Assembly (NCBI GenBank): GCA_903916595.1
Contig: CAIWXI010000049.1
Coordinates: forward strand, 87,396 to 144,060
Length of the DNA stretch: 56,665 nucleotides
Source: an uncultured Bacteroidales bacterium
GTDB taxonomy: Bacteria; Bacteroidota; Bacteroidia; Bacteroidales; FEN-979
Direction of reading: 5' to 3'
Notes under the pieces: model-generated
Told to the model about the DNA's origin: nothing
The model's input: only the letters and a program-made list of their open reading frames with translations
The model's database searches: none
Shown here: one piece after another, positions 25,363 to 34,933 of the stretch
Position numbering within the stretch: position 1 is the stretch's first letter
Layout of the letters: every line of letters starts with the position of its first letter
Position numbers and translations under genes: made by a program

Positions 25363-26271
25363 TCAACCCCATAATTTTTGGGGATAAACGCCATTATGTA
25401 TCAATGCCCTGATGCTGTCCATCACCAGAACCCTGTCTTCCTGGTACGTCATTCCGAACCACTGTTCATCACATGAAAGTACTTTAACACCGGCTTGTCC
25501 GGAGGTTATCAGCGTATTGACCATCGAAGGAATATAAAACTCGGCTTTAGGGTTTTCATAATTGTTTCTTATGAAAGCCTCGAATCCTGTCTGCAGGTAG
25601 GTGAAGAACGAAGGAGTGAATCCCCAGCAGTTCATGGAAACAACAGAGTCGGGCGAAATGATTACCGAAGGGTTATTCCCTTCCTTGTATATAATCCCCT
25701 CTGATGTTTTTTTAATGCTTGTCCTCTCGACCACATCAACCAGCTCCCGCTCAGTATTAATCTGACAGATTCCACGGGAAACAGAACCGAATTCACTCAG
25801 GGTTTTATCCACCCGGTAACCTACCATACAATAATCGTTCTCCCGCTCAGGGGTCCAGTTTTTATAATAATCAGCAAGAGCCTGGTAAGCCTTTCTTCCA
25901 TAGAAATCATCGGCATTGATCACGGCAAAAGGCCTGTCGATACGGTCTGCAGCCATCAGCACAGCATGCCCCGTGCCCCAGGGTTTTTGCCGTTCATCAG
26001 GTAAAAGAATACCTTCGGGAACCATCCAGATCTCCTGAAACACATAATCTACTTCAATATGATCGCTCAGCCGGTTGATAAACATCTCCTTGAACCCGGC
26101 TTCGAGGCTCTCCTTTATAACGAAGACCACCTTGCTGAAACCGGATTGCACGGCATCGTATATCGAATAATCGAGAAGGGTTTCCCCGTTTGGGCCAATA
26201 CGGTCGAGCTGCTTCAGCCCGCCGTAACGACTGCCTACACCGGCAGCGAGAATTAATAGTACTGGGTTCAT
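25363..26271 (-). CDS. Sugar nucleotidyltransferase (NTP_transferase family)
   Basis: A 302-residue cytoplasmic enzyme. The N-terminal NTP-binding signature LILAAGVGSRYGGLKQLDRIG (shown as LILAAGVGSRYGG) and the metal-binding FAVINADDFYG identify a nucleotidyltransferase that makes NDP-sugars from sugar-1-phosphate and NTP. GTGHAVLMAADRI fits the substrate-binding segment. The C-terminus lacks the left-handed beta helix of GlmU, so it is the single-domain type. The next gene on this strand upstream is a long way off in function; substrate unknown. It may feed the polysaccharide genes, but that is inference. Confidence 0.82.
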   Translation of the reverse strand: MNPVLLILAAGVGSRYGGLKQLDRIGPNGETLLDYSIYDAVQSGFSKVVFVIKESLEAGFKEMFINRLSDHIEVDYVFQEIWMVPEGILLPDERQKPWGTGHAVLMAADRIDRPFAVINADDFYGRKAYQALADYYKNWTPERENDYCMVGYRVDKTLSEFGSVSRGICQINTERELVDVVERTSIKKTSEGIIYKEGNNPSVIISPDSVVSMNCWGFTPSFFTYLQTGFEAFIRNNYENPKAEFYIPSMVNTLITSGQAGVKVLSCDEQWFGMTYQEDRVLVMDSIRALIHNGVYPQKLWG

Positions 26272-26352
26272 AACAGATGTCAGATAACAGATAATTTCAC
26301 CATTTATTCACGAATTGTCTATTTTATTTGTGTTCATTACGGCTTCGCCGAA

Positions 26353-26424
26353 CACCATTTCACCATTTCACCATTTCACCATTTCACCATTTCACCATTT
26401 CACCATTTCACCATTTCACCATTT
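26353..26424. repeat. CACCATTT octamer array, 9 copies
   Basis: Nine perfect tandem copies of CACCATTT (72 bases) lie between the nucleotidyltransferase and the sugar transporter. The array runs into the transporter gene: its stop codon (26416-26418, minus) and last residues Lys-Trp are encoded by the final copies. A solitary copy is at 26298-26305. Confidence 0.95.
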
Positions 26425-27762
26425 CCTTATTTTGTGTCCCCTCACCGCGTAATACAGTATGAAAGCATAGCAAGGAACGGTAATCCAGTATGCCGAAACC
26501 GGGCTGAACGCATCGGCAAGCCGGCCGTAAGCGAGGGGAAGAAGGGCCCCTCCGGCAATTCCCATGATGAGCAGGGAGGATCCGATTTTAGTGAATTTAC
26601 CCAAGCCATCAATGGCAAGCGGCCAAATAGCCGGCCACATAATAGCATTTGCCAGCCCCAGCAAAGCTATGAAAAAAACACTCAGGTCGAAAGGTAGTGC
26701 AAGCGAAAAACTCCCGATGCTGATCAGGAGCGATGACTGGTATGGAGCCTGAGTGGCAAGGAGGGCGCAAAGCACGAAAATAATTCCAAATAAAGCAGAA
26801 ATGGCCAGTACAACCTCTTGTTTAAGGTATTTCGGGATAGTGATGATTCCGATGATATAACCAAGAACCATCGCCGCAAGCGTATAGGATGCGAAATAAC
26901 GTGAAAGCTCAAAACTTATCCCCTGTGACTTTCCGAAGTTAATTATAGTATCTACTGCAATGACTTCAACGCCTACGTAAAGGAATATTGCGATAACCCC
27001 AAGTACAAGCTGGGGAAACTGGAAAACACTGGTCTTGCTGTGATGTGAGGCAGCATCTGTAACTTCCTCCGAGTCGGTGTTGATATCGGGCAGGCGGGAA
27101 TACCTCAGGAGTATGGCCAAAAATACCAGTACTACGGCCATCACGATATAGGGGATAATGATCCTTCCGGCAAGTGCATTCAGGGTGAGGTTTCTCTGTA
27201 TTTCATCCAGGGACCCAAGGTACTGTTTGTCAAATTTATCCATGCCCGCCAAAACGATAGCGCCCAGGATCAGCGGACTGATCACCCCGGCCATCTTATT
27301 GGATATACCCATGATGCTGATCCTCTTTGCAGCGCTTTGTATCGGCCCCAGAATAGTTACATACGGGTTCGATGCTGTTTGCAGGATGGCAAGTCCGGTC
27401 CCCTGAATAAAAAGACCTGTAAGGAATAGCCCGTACGTCCTGGTATATGCTGCAGGAATGAACAGCAGAGCCCCCAGGGCCATCACAATAAGTCCGAGCG
27501 ACATGCCATTCCTGAACCCGACTTTACGTAGTACGAAGGCGGAAGGAACGGCCATCACGAAATACGAAATATAGAAGGCAAACGCGACGAAGTACGACTC
27601 AAAATTGTTCTTTTCGCAGGCGACCTTCAGAAAAGGGATCAGCACAGAATTCAGCCAGGTAACAAACCCGAAAATAAAGAAAAAAACACCGATGATAAAG
27701 ATCGAGAAAATGTACTGGCTCTTATTTCTGCTCAGGGAAACGGCCGGGGAATTCTGGGACAT
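26416..27762 (-). CDS. FHS-family sugar:H+ symporter (fucose/glucose/galactose permease type), MFS
   Basis: A 448-residue, 12-helix major-facilitator protein. N-terminal IIGVFFFIFGFVTWLNSVLIPFLK and the following FYISYFVMAVPS are hallmark features of the FucP/GluP (FHS) subfamily, where the first helix carries the acidic or asparagine residue used in sugar-proton coupling (shown here in parts). Also typical are GTGLAILQTASNPYV and FLYVGVEVIAVD. It imports a hexose or deoxyhexose. The 3' end is embedded in the octamer array. A very good -33/-7 promoter lies upstream. Confidence 0.88.
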   Translation of the reverse strand: MSQNSPAVSLSRNKSQYIFSIFIIGVFFFIFGFVTWLNSVLIPFLKVACEKNNFESYFVAFAFYISYFVMAVPSAFVLRKVGFRNGMSLGLIVMALGALLFIPAAYTRTYGLFLTGLFIQGTGLAILQTASNPYVTILGPIQSAAKRISIMGISNKMAGVISPLILGAIVLAGMDKFDKQYLGSLDEIQRNLTLNALAGRIIIPYIVMAVVLVFLAILLRYSRLPDINTDSEEVTDAASHHSKTSVFQFPQLVLGVIAIFLYVGVEVIAVDTIINFGKSQGISFELSRYFASYTLAAMVLGYIIGIITIPKYLKQEVVLAISALFGIIFVLCALLATQAPYQSSLLISIGSFSLALPFDLSVFFIALLGLANAIMWPAIWPLAIDGLGKFTKIGSSLLIMGIAGGALLPLAYGRLADAFSPVSAYWITVPCYAFILYYAVRGHKIRKW

Positions 27763-27779
27763 GGGTCATTATTTAACGG

Positions 27780-27811
27780 CAAAAGTAAAGGAATTCTGAG
27801 TTTCCCCAAAA
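27780..27811 (-). promoter_or_regulatory. Promoter of the FHS transporter (-33 TTTTG, -7 TACTTTTG)
   Basis: On the minus strand TTTTG (27807-27811) and TACTTTTG (27780-27787) are separated by 19 bases, an excellent match to the Bacteroidota consensus TTTG-N19-TAnnTTTG. The expected transcript start is about ten bases before the ATG at 27762. Confidence 0.7.
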
Positions 27812-27816
27812 TATCT

Positions 27817-27824
27817 TATATTTG
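27817..27824 (+). promoter_or_regulatory. -7 box of the first hybrid kinase gene
   Basis: TATATTTG fully matches TAnnTTTG and ends 23 bases before the ATG at 27848. It rules out the GTG at 27824 as a start, since that codon overlaps the promoter box. It is arranged back-to-back with the transporter promoter. Confidence 0.55.
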
Positions 27825-27847
27825 TGCTAATAACTCACCGGATCAAA

Positions 27848-29842
27848 ATGGAAACCAGCAGCATGAAATTTAATATCCTTATTGTCGACGACAGGAAGGA
27901 GAACCTGATCAGCCTTGAAGCCATTATCGATAGTCCGGAACTGAATATCATCAGTGCCCTTTCAGGAAATGAAGCCCTGGCCGTGATGCTTGAGTATGAT
28001 ATCTCGCTGGTACTTCTCGACGTGAACATGCCGGGGATGGATGGTTTTGAAACAGCCGAACTGATGCGGGGGAGCGAACGTACCAAGAGCATTCCGATCA
28101 TTTTCATCACAGCTACATTCCGTCAGCCAAAACAGATCTTCAGGGGCTATGAAACGGGGGCTGTTGATTATCTTTACAAACCCCTCGACAGGAAGATCTT
28201 ACAGAACAAGATCAGGGCTTACATTGATTTTTTCAAACAGAAATATGCTTTGCAGCTTGCCGGCATGGAGCTAAAAAACACCATTGCTGAACTCGACAAA
28301 GCCAGGAGGGCCGCCGAGGTAGCCACCCTGGCCAAAAGCTCTTTCCTGGCTACTATGAGCCATGAGATCAGAACACCTCTGGCCGGGATCATCGGCATGA
28401 CTGATCTGATGCTGATGGATGAGGATCTGACGCCGCATCACCAGGAGCAGCTGTCGGACATCAAACAGAGTGGCGAATCCCTGCTTGAGATCATCAACGA
28501 GATCCTCGACATTTCAAAGATAGAAGCCGACAAGATCGAGATCGAACTCATTGCTTTCAGCCTAAGAGAACTGCTCGAATCGGTGGTCCACCTGCTTTCG
28601 GTAAAAACCTACCAGAAGAACCTTGCTTTCTTCTGCGAACATCCGGCCGACATGCCCGATATTTTTATAGGCGATCCTACCCGTATCAGGCAGGTGCTGA
28701 TCAACCTCATTGGCAATGCACTGAAATTTACAGAAAAGGGAAATATCTGCATCAAGGTCGAAATCGCGGAATCTCATCAGAACGATTTTCATCTTAAGTT
28801 CTCGGTCACAGATACCGGAATCGGTATACCCCCCGACAAGCTTGGAACACTGTTTGATTCCTATTCCCAGGCCGACAGATCAACAACCCGCACATACGGA
28901 GGTACCGGGCTTGGCCTTACCATTTCGAAAAAACTGGTTGAGCTGATGGGGGGTCAGTTAACGGTGAGCAGCAGGGTCGGAAAGGGCAGCATCTTCAGGT
29001 TTACCCTTCCCATGGTTTGCCCCGATCCGGCACAAAATTCCTGTACCCTCGATCTGCCGGATAAATTGAAAGGATCAAAGGTGATCATTGCAGATACCGA
29101 ACCAAAACACGCCCAGCAGCTTGAACAGTTCCTGCTGGACTGGGGTCTTCAGCCTGTAGTTATGGTCTCTGCGGATGACTACCTCGAAAAGCTGAAGAAT
29201 TCAGGCAATGATCGGGCAAAAATTGTGTTTATCGACGAGGCCCTGCGTGAAAAACAGGCTGAAATGCCTCCCAAACCCGAATGGGTGGTCATGCTGAGCA
29301 ACAAATCTGTTCATACGACCCGCCAACTACAGTCAGAAGGAATCACCAGCTATCTGTTTAAACCTGTACTTCAGCATGAGCTGCTTCATCTCCTGCAAAA
29401 GATCTTCGGAATTGATTCAACACGAAAAACTTCCGACCTTCGTTTTCCGGAAATCAGCCGTTCGGGGCCTGTACTTAACATCCTCGTGGCCGAGGATCAA
29501 GCGATCAACCAAAGGATCATTGTGCAGCTGCTTGGCCTTAAGGGATGGGAGGTAACCACAGCAAATAACGGTCTGCAGGCAATGCATAAGGCCCATGAAA
29601 AAGCCTTCGACCTTATTCTTATGGATGTGATGATGCCCGAGATGGATGGCTTTGAAGCAACCCGCCTGATACGTCAGGATGCCGATGGGAAGAACCAGAA
29701 TACTCCGATTATTGCCCTCACTGCCAACGCGATGAAAGGGGATAAGGAACAATGTATTGCCGCCGGTATGAATGACTATGTTTCCAAACCTATCAATGCT
29801 GAGGAAATTTTCCAGACCATCGAGAGACAGTATTCAAAGTGA
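27848..29842 (+). CDS. Hybrid histidine kinase, REC-HisKA-HATPase-(degenerate REC)-REC
   Basis: 664 residues from the ATG at 27848 (27863 is also possible), cytoplasmic. Order: receiver 1 (about 6-125, acceptor D58 in [13 protein letters not shown]); coiled coil; HisKA with H172 in [13 protein letters not shown]; ATPase with [20 protein letters not shown] and [13 protein letters not shown]; a degenerate receiver (about 410-525) that keeps the fold and the KP dipeptide but has no acceptor Asp in the usual place (FIDEALREK); and a final receiver (about 540-660, D593 in [13 protein letters not shown]). No HPt domain is present. It stands 11 bases before a second hybrid kinase and probably forms a signalling pair with it. 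Confidence 0.92.
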   Translation: METSSMKFNILIVDDRKENLISLEAIIDSPELNIISALSGNEALAVMLEYDISLVLLDVNMPGMDGFETAELMRGSERTKSIPIIFITATFRQPKQIFRGYETGAVDYLYKPLDRKILQNKIRAYIDFFKQKYALQLAGMELKNTIAELDKARRAAEVATLAKSSFLATMSHEIRTPLAGIIGMTDLMLMDEDLTPHHQEQLSDIKQSGESLLEIINEILDISKIEADKIEIELIAFSLRELLESVVHLLSVKTYQKNLAFFCEHPADMPDIFIGDPTRIRQVLINLIGNALKFTEKGNICIKVEIAESHQNDFHLKFSVTDTGIGIPPDKLGTLFDSYSQADRSTTRTYGGTGLGLTISKKLVELMGGQLTVSSRVGKGSIFRFTLPMVCPDPAQNSCTLDLPDKLKGSKVIIADTEPKHAQQLEQFLLDWGLQPVVMVSADDYLEKLKNSGNDRAKIVFIDEALREKQAEMPPKPEWVVMLSNKSVHTTRQLQSEGITSYLFKPVLQHELLHLLQKIFGIDSTRKTSDLRFPEISRSGPVLNILVAEDQAINQRIIVQLLGLKGWEVTTANNGLQAMHKAHEKAFDLILMDVMMPEMDGFEATRLIRQDADGKNQNTPIIALTANAMKGDKEQCIAAGMNDYVSKPINAEEIFQTIERQYSK

Positions 29843-29853
29843 AACCGTAATGT

Positions 29854-32800
29854 ATGACTAACACCATCTGGAGCAGGATCAAACGCTCATTCCTTGAATT
29901 TGATTACAGCACCTTGAAAAATATAGGCATAGGGAAAACCATGCTTCTGTATTTTTTAGCTATTTCGCTGATCCCTCTGGCAACACTGAGTTACATCAAC
30001 TTCCGTAACTATTACGTCGGCCTGAGCATCATGGCCAAAAAAGCTCTGTTCACGACTTCCCAGCTAAGGATCAACTACCTTAACACCTACTTCACCGATC
30101 TCAACACTTATGCCGGTGAAATGGCCAGGGACAGGAATCATGTTTACTTTTTCGAACATCTTTCAGACCGGGATGCCGGCCCGGCAAAAAACAATAAAGT
30201 ACCGGCTGGCAAAGGGTATTCTGAATTTGAAAACAGCCTGCGTACCGAGATCCAGAGAAGCTGGATCCCCGACGGTATTCATAACATTTACTTCGTCAAT
30301 CTGAAAGGAAATATCGTTTTTGAACTGAACCAGGGCGCCGATTTTGGTAAAAACCTGTTTACTTCTGAACTCGCGGGAACAAAATTCTCGAGGATGACAA
30401 AGCAGATTATCACCGAAGGCAAACAGATGTTCTCAGACCTTGAGTTCTACCCCCCTGGAAACCAGGATGCCTATGGGTTTTTGGGTTGCCCTGTAAGCGA
30501 CCTCAACGGGAGCAAGCTCGGTATTCTTGTGCTTCAGATCTCGACCGAAAAAATAGATAAGATCATACAGTATGGTGTTGGTTTTGGCGCTTCAGGTCAC
30601 GTGTATATCGTGGGGATTGACCTGGTGATGCGGTCAAACAGCAATATCAGCGAGAAAAGCCCTATCCTTAAAACAAGAGAGATCAATGAAAGGACCAGGA
30701 TCTGGCAGGAATATAAAGCCAATAACCTGATCCTGAAACCCGACGGAGATCCGATACGGGAGGAGGTTTCGATATACCCTACAAGCCAGGGTAAGATCGT
30801 GATCGGCATTTACCGTAATCTCGATGTGATAGAACAGCTGGGAGTGAACTGGGCCCTGGTGGAAGAGATCGATCAGGGTGAGGCCCATGCCGTGGCTCAG
30901 GAGCTTTCTTCTTTTGCCAAAATCTCCCTGATTATAACCACGCTTGTCGTTTTTATCCTTTCGATCCTGGTCACCAGAAGGTTTGTCAAACCGCTGAAGA
31001 TCCTTTCAGAATGGGCCAAGCAGGTAGGCAGCGGACAACTTATCATACGCGACGTAAGGGTTTCGAAAGATGAGGTTGGTGAAATGAAAAATGAATTCAT
31101 CAGGCTTGTTGTCTCGCTTAAATCGATGGCCGATGTGAGCCAGGCCGTGGCGCTTGGCGATTACAGCAAGTCGGTACAGGTACGAAGTGCAGACGATATC
31201 CTGGGCAAGTCGATGAACCAGATGGTCGAAAGCTTCAAGAACGTAGTGAAGCAAGCCAGGGCCATCGCCAGCGGAGATTATTCATCTAATATCGTTCCGA
31301 GGAGCGACAGCGACACCCTGGGCATTGCCTTGTACGAGATGACTAACAGGTTGCGCGAGGCTCATATCGAGATCTCATACCAGGACTGGCTAAAGACCGG
31401 CCTCAATGAGTTAGGGATAAAGATATCCGGCGAAATAAAGATCAGGGAATTATGTGACGAGGTAGTTACTTTTCTCTCGCATTACCTCGATGCCCAGATT
31501 GGTTTGCTATATACCCACGAGGATGATCACCGCCTGCATCTCAAGGCCAGTTTCGCGTATACAGGCGACCCCTCAGCCGCCCGGCCGCTTGCCATGGGTG
31601 AAGGACTTGTGGGGCAGGTAGCCAAGGAAAGGCGGAAGATGAATTTCTTCTCCGCGTCCGAAGCGCTGCCCGAAGTAAAGACAGGCGCCGGGAACATGCA
31701 GCCCCAGTATTTCATCCTGGCGCCTATCGTGTTTGAGAATGTTCTCTCGGGTGTTATCGAACTGGGTTCTTTCCATCCTTTCGATGAGCAAAAGCAGAAA
31801 TTCCTTGAAACATCGCTCGAGAACATTGCAGTTGCACTGAACACTTCGCGGTCGAGGGAACGCGTTGAACAGCTCCTGATGAAGACCCAGGAGCAGACCA
31901 ACGAAATGGCCCATCAGAAAGAAGAACTCCGGCAGATCAACCAGGAGCTTGAAGAACAGACCAAGGCTCTGCGTATGTCGGAAGAAAGCCTGCAGCATCA
32001 GCAGGAAGAACTCAGGGTTATCAACGAGGAACTTGAGGAACGCACCAAGGTGCTGGAAATGCAACGAGACGACATCCGCCGTAAGAACGAAGCCCTGGAG
32101 CTTGCACAGGAAGAGATCCGGCAGAAAGCCGAAGCCCTTGAGATCGCAAGCCGCTATAAATCGGAGTTTCTCGCGAATATGTCGCACGAGCTCCGCACTC
32201 CTCTTAACAGCATTCTGGTTCTTTCGGAAATCCTGGCGACAAATAAAAACGGGGTGATGACGCCCGACGAAGTGGAATTTGCCAATATCGTCCATGCCTC
32301 CGGTACCGACCTGCTGGAACTGATCAACGACATTCTTGACCTGTCGAAAGTCGAAGCGGGGAAAATGGAGCTCGAGATAGAAGCGGTAAGCCCCGACGAC
32401 ATACAGGATTATGTTTTACGCACGTTTACTCCTCTCGCCCAGTCCAAAAACATTGAGCTGAAAGCCCAGCTTGAAAAAGGTCTGCCGGAGACTATTGAAA
32501 CGGATTACCAAAGGCTGCTGCAGATCATCAAGAATCTGATGTCGAACGCCATTAAATTTACCGAAAAAGGGAGTGTCACTCTGACTATCTCAAAGGCCGA
32601 TGCCGGGGTAAGGTTTAATAACCTTTCTCTAAAAACCTGGGATGTGATTGCGATCACGGTGACCGATACCGGTATTGGGATTCCCGATAATAATAAGCAT
32701 GCCATCTTTGAGGCATTCCAGCAAGCCGACGGTACGGTGAGCCGGAAGTTCGGAGGTACAGGCCTTGGCCTTACCATTTCGAGAAGCCTCGCCCGCCTGC

Positions 32801-33384
32801 TTGGAGGTGAGATACAGATGAAAAGCAAAGTTGGCGAAGGAAGTGCATTTACAATCTATGTTCCTGCTACTTACAAGGCTGTTTTTACTGATGAAACTGA
32901 AGGCATTGAACAGTTAGCGCCAAAGAGGATCGTAGCCTTGAAAAAGGAAGAGCCTCCGGTCGAAGAAGAACCTCAATACCAGAATTCAGGCTATTTTCCC
33001 GATACGGTTTTCAAAGGGAAGAAAATCCTTGTCGTAGACGATGACATGAGGAATGTATATGTACTTTCAAAGATACTGGAGGAAAAACATACTGAAATCA
33101 TCATCGGCCGAACAGGTAAGGAAGGCATTGACAAACTGCACCAGAATCCCGGCATAAGCCTTGTCATTATGGATATCATGATGCCCGAAATGGACGGCTA
33201 TACGGCGATGAGGGAGATACGGAAAGAAGAACAGTATGCCAACCTGCCCATCATTGCTTTAACTGCAAAGGCGATGAAAGGCGACCGGGAGAAATGTATT
33301 GAAGCCGGCGCCAATGATTATATGTCGAAGCCCGTGCAGACATTGAAGCTGCTCAGCCTTCTGAGGGTGTGGCTTCAGAGATAG
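29854..33384 (+). CDS. Membrane hybrid histidine kinase, Cache-type sensor, HAMP, GAF, HisKA, HATPase, REC
   Basis: 1176 residues. TM1 at about 29-50 and TM2 at about 352-373 enclose a periplasmic Cache-like sensor of about 300 residues; then HAMP (about 374-428) and a second HAMP-like repeat (about 440-505), a GAF domain (about 525-665), a long coiled coil with repeated EELRxINxELEE patterns, HisKA with H778 in ANMSHELRTPLNS, an ATPase with [18 protein letters not shown] and [13 protein letters not shown], and a receiver with D1107 in VIMDIMMPEMDGY. This is the architecture of large chemoreceptor-like kinases. It overlaps the 3' end of the convergent phoU by 32 bases. The signal is unknown; proximity to pst makes phosphate a possible but unproved cue. 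Confidence 0.92.
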   Translation: MTNTIWSRIKRSFLEFDYSTLKNIGIGKTMLLYFLAISLIPLATLSYINFRNYYVGLSIMAKKALFTTSQLRINYLNTYFTDLNTYAGEMARDRNHVYFFEHLSDRDAGPAKNNKVPAGKGYSEFENSLRTEIQRSWIPDGIHNIYFVNLKGNIVFELNQGADFGKNLFTSELAGTKFSRMTKQIITEGKQMFSDLEFYPPGNQDAYGFLGCPVSDLNGSKLGILVLQISTEKIDKIIQYGVGFGASGHVYIVGIDLVMRSNSNISEKSPILKTREINERTRIWQEYKANNLILKPDGDPIREEVSIYPTSQGKIVIGIYRNLDVIEQLGVNWALVEEIDQGEAHAVAQELSSFAKISLIITTLVVFILSILVTRRFVKPLKILSEWAKQVGSGQLIIRDVRVSKDEVGEMKNEFIRLVVSLKSMADVSQAVALGDYSKSVQVRSADDILGKSMNQMVESFKNVVKQARAIASGDYSSNIVPRSDSDTLGIALYEMTNRLREAHIEISYQDWLKTGLNELGIKISGEIKIRELCDEVVTFLSHYLDAQIGLLYTHEDDHRLHLKASFAYTGDPSAARPLAMGEGLVGQVAKERRKMNFFSASEALPEVKTGAGNMQPQYFILAPIVFENVLSGVIELGSFHPFDEQKQKFLETSLENIAVALNTSRSRERVEQLLMKTQEQTNEMAHQKEELRQINQELEEQTKALRMSEESLQHQQEELRVINEELEERTKVLEMQRDDIRRKNEALELAQEEIRQKAEALEIASRYKSEFLANMSHELRTPLNSILVLSEILATNKNGVMTPDEVEFANIVHASGTDLLELINDILDLSKVEAGKMELEIEAVSPDDIQDYVLRTFTPLAQSKNIELKAQLEKGLPETIETDYQRLLQIIKNLMSNAIKFTEKGSVTLTISKADAGVRFNNLSLKTWDVIAITVTDTGIGIPDNNKHAIFEAFQQADGTVSRKFGGTGLGLTISRSLARLLGGEIQMKSKVGEGSAFTIYVPATYKAVFTDETEGIEQLAPKRIVALKKEEPPVEEEPQYQNSGYFPDTVFKGKKILVVDDDMRNVYVLSKILEEKHTEIIIGRTGKEGIDKLHQNPGISLVIMDIMMPEMDGYTAMREIRKEEQYANLPIIALTAKAMKGDREKCIEAGANDYMSKPVQTLKLLSLLRVWLQR

Positions 33385-34117
33385 GAGGAAGCATCTGATC
33401 CAAACCGGGTTCATCCCCCTGGCCAATGTGAGATTCGGCTGCGGCTTCCTGATTGTCGAAATTCTTCTTCTTGTGCTTTATTATTTTGCCATCGACGATA
33501 AATACGATCGATTCGGCAATATTTGTTGAATACCCGGCCAGCCGTTCAATTGCAGTAAGAACAATGATCAGGTTGGTAGCAACCACGATCACCTCCGACT
33601 TATGCATCATCTCTTCGATGATTCTTGCGGTGACTGCATGAGTTTTTTCGTTAATCGACAAGGCAAGTTCAAAAATATCTTTTACGAATGCCGTGTTGCG
33701 GGTATTCAAAATAGTGATCACATCATTCACGATCAGATCGGTCATCTTCACGATCTCTTCCATATGAAGTTCGGCCAGAATGTCAGGATAATCGCTGATC
33801 CCTTCTATCTTCTGCGCAATAGTCACGGCATGATCGCCCATGCGTTCCAGGTCGTTGTTCATCTTGAGCGACGACATGATCAGCCTCAGGTCGGTGGCAA
33901 CGGGCTGGGCAAGAGCGAAAATACTCTGGCATAGCTTGTCGATCTTGTTGTCGAGCTTGTCGACCTTACGGTCTTTCTCTATGATCAGCCGGGCCAGCTC
34001 GGTATCACCCCTCAGAAGGGCATCAAATGCATTATGAACCTGCTCAGCCACCAGGTTGCCCATTTTATTTACACGCTTGTTCAGCTTCTGCAATTCGAGT
34101 TCGAAATGTCGTTCCAT
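33353..34117 (-). CDS. phoU: Phosphate uptake regulator PhoU
   Basis: A 254-residue protein of two PhoU repeats: three-helix bundles with ELARLIIEKDRKVDKLDNKID and MNNDLERMGDHAVTIAQKI in the first (kept short), and DIFELALSINEKTHAV with IERLAGYSTNIAESIVFI in the second. PhoU dampens Pst uptake when phosphate is plentiful and links PstB to the phosphate-sensing kinase. It is the last gene of the porin-pst operon. The tail after residue 220 is polar and variable. Its 3' end is shared antisense with the hybrid kinase gene. Confidence 0.94.
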   Translation of the reverse strand: MERHFELELQKLNKRVNKMGNLVAEQVHNAFDALLRGDTELARLIIEKDRKVDKLDNKIDKLCQSIFALAQPVATDLRLIMSSLKMNNDLERMGDHAVTIAQKIEGISDYPDILAELHMEEIVKMTDLIVNDVITILNTRNTAFVKDIFELALSINEKTHAVTARIIEEMMHKSEVIVVATNLIIVLTAIERLAGYSTNIAESIVFIVDGKIIKHKKKNFDNQEAAAESHIGQGDEPGLDQMLPPISEATPSEG

Positions 34118-34166
34118 TGTTCTTCTTTTTTTTTAATTTATTGTCTGCTGATGTGCAGGGAATTCA

Positions 34167-34925
34167 TCAACCGAACCGGCCGGTAATGTATTCTTCCGTT
34201 TGTTTGATGTCGGGTGATGTAAAGATTTTACGCGTTTTCCCATACTCTATCAGCTCGCCAAGGTAAAAGAAAGCCGTGTGATCACTTACGCGGGCCGCCT
34301 GCTGCATATTATGGGTGACGATGACGATAGTATAGTTTTTCTTCAGCTCGAAAATAAGCTCTTCTATTTTCCCGGTGGATATCGGATCGAGTGCGCTGGC
34401 GGGCTCGTCCATGAGAATGATCTCGGGTTGCACGGCCAGAGTGCGAGCAATACAAAGCCTCTGCTGCTGCCCGCCCGAAAGTCCAAGAGCCGAATCCGGC
34501 AAACGGTCTTTCACTTCATCCCAGATAGCAGCGTTCTTCAAGGAGGTCTCAACAATTTCGGTCAGCTTCTTTTTATCATTGATGCCATTGATCCTGGGGC
34601 CGTATGCAATGTTCTCAAAAATAGATTTGGCAAAGGGATTCGATTTCTGGAACACCATGCCGATCTTTTTTCTGAGATTGACCACGTCGATTTTCTTCTC
34701 GTAAATGTTAAGTCCGTCTATCAGAATCTCTCCTTTGATATGAACACTCGGAATCAGATCGTTCATACGGTTCAGGCTGCGCAGGAAGGTCGATTTACCG
34801 CAGCCGGAAGGGCCTATAAACGCGGTGACTTCCTTTTCGGGGATCTGGATATTAATTGAGTTGAGGGCCATTTTCTGGCCATAATGCAGGGTAAGATCTT
34901 TTGTTACAATTTTTACTTCTTTCAT
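34167..34925 (-). CDS. pstB: Phosphate ABC transporter ATP-binding protein PstB
   Basis: A 252-residue ATPase with Walker [10 protein letters not shown] (about 37-45), Q loop VFQKSNPF characteristic of PstB, signature [16 protein letters not shown], Walker [14 protein letters not shown] and switch His in [16 protein letters not shown]. The [11 protein letters not shown] segment and the C-terminal ITGRFG are also PstB hallmarks. It energises phosphate import through PstC/PstA. It lies nine bases after pstA and 49 bases before phoU. Confidence 0.97.
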   Translation of the reverse strand: MKEVKIVTKDLTLHYGQKMALNSINIQIPEKEVTAFIGPSGCGKSTFLRSLNRMNDLIPSVHIKGEILIDGLNIYEKKIDVVNLRKKIGMVFQKSNPFAKSIFENIAYGPRINGINDKKKLTEIVETSLKNAAIWDEVKDRLPDSALGLSGGQQQRLCIARTLAVQPEIILMDEPASALDPISTGKIEELIFELKKNYTIVIVTHNMQQAARVSDHTAFFYLGELIEYGKTRKIFTSPDIKQTEEYITGRFG

Positions 34926-34933
34926 ACATCAAT

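Noticed and set aside
26353-26424. CRISPR or iteron origin made of CACCATTT units
   Set aside because: No spacers, no replication initiator gene, and identical short arrays occur in two other unrelated places.
27824-27847. GTG start at 27824 for the first hybrid kinase
   Set aside because: It overlaps the last base of the TATATTTG promoter box and adds residues with no domain role.
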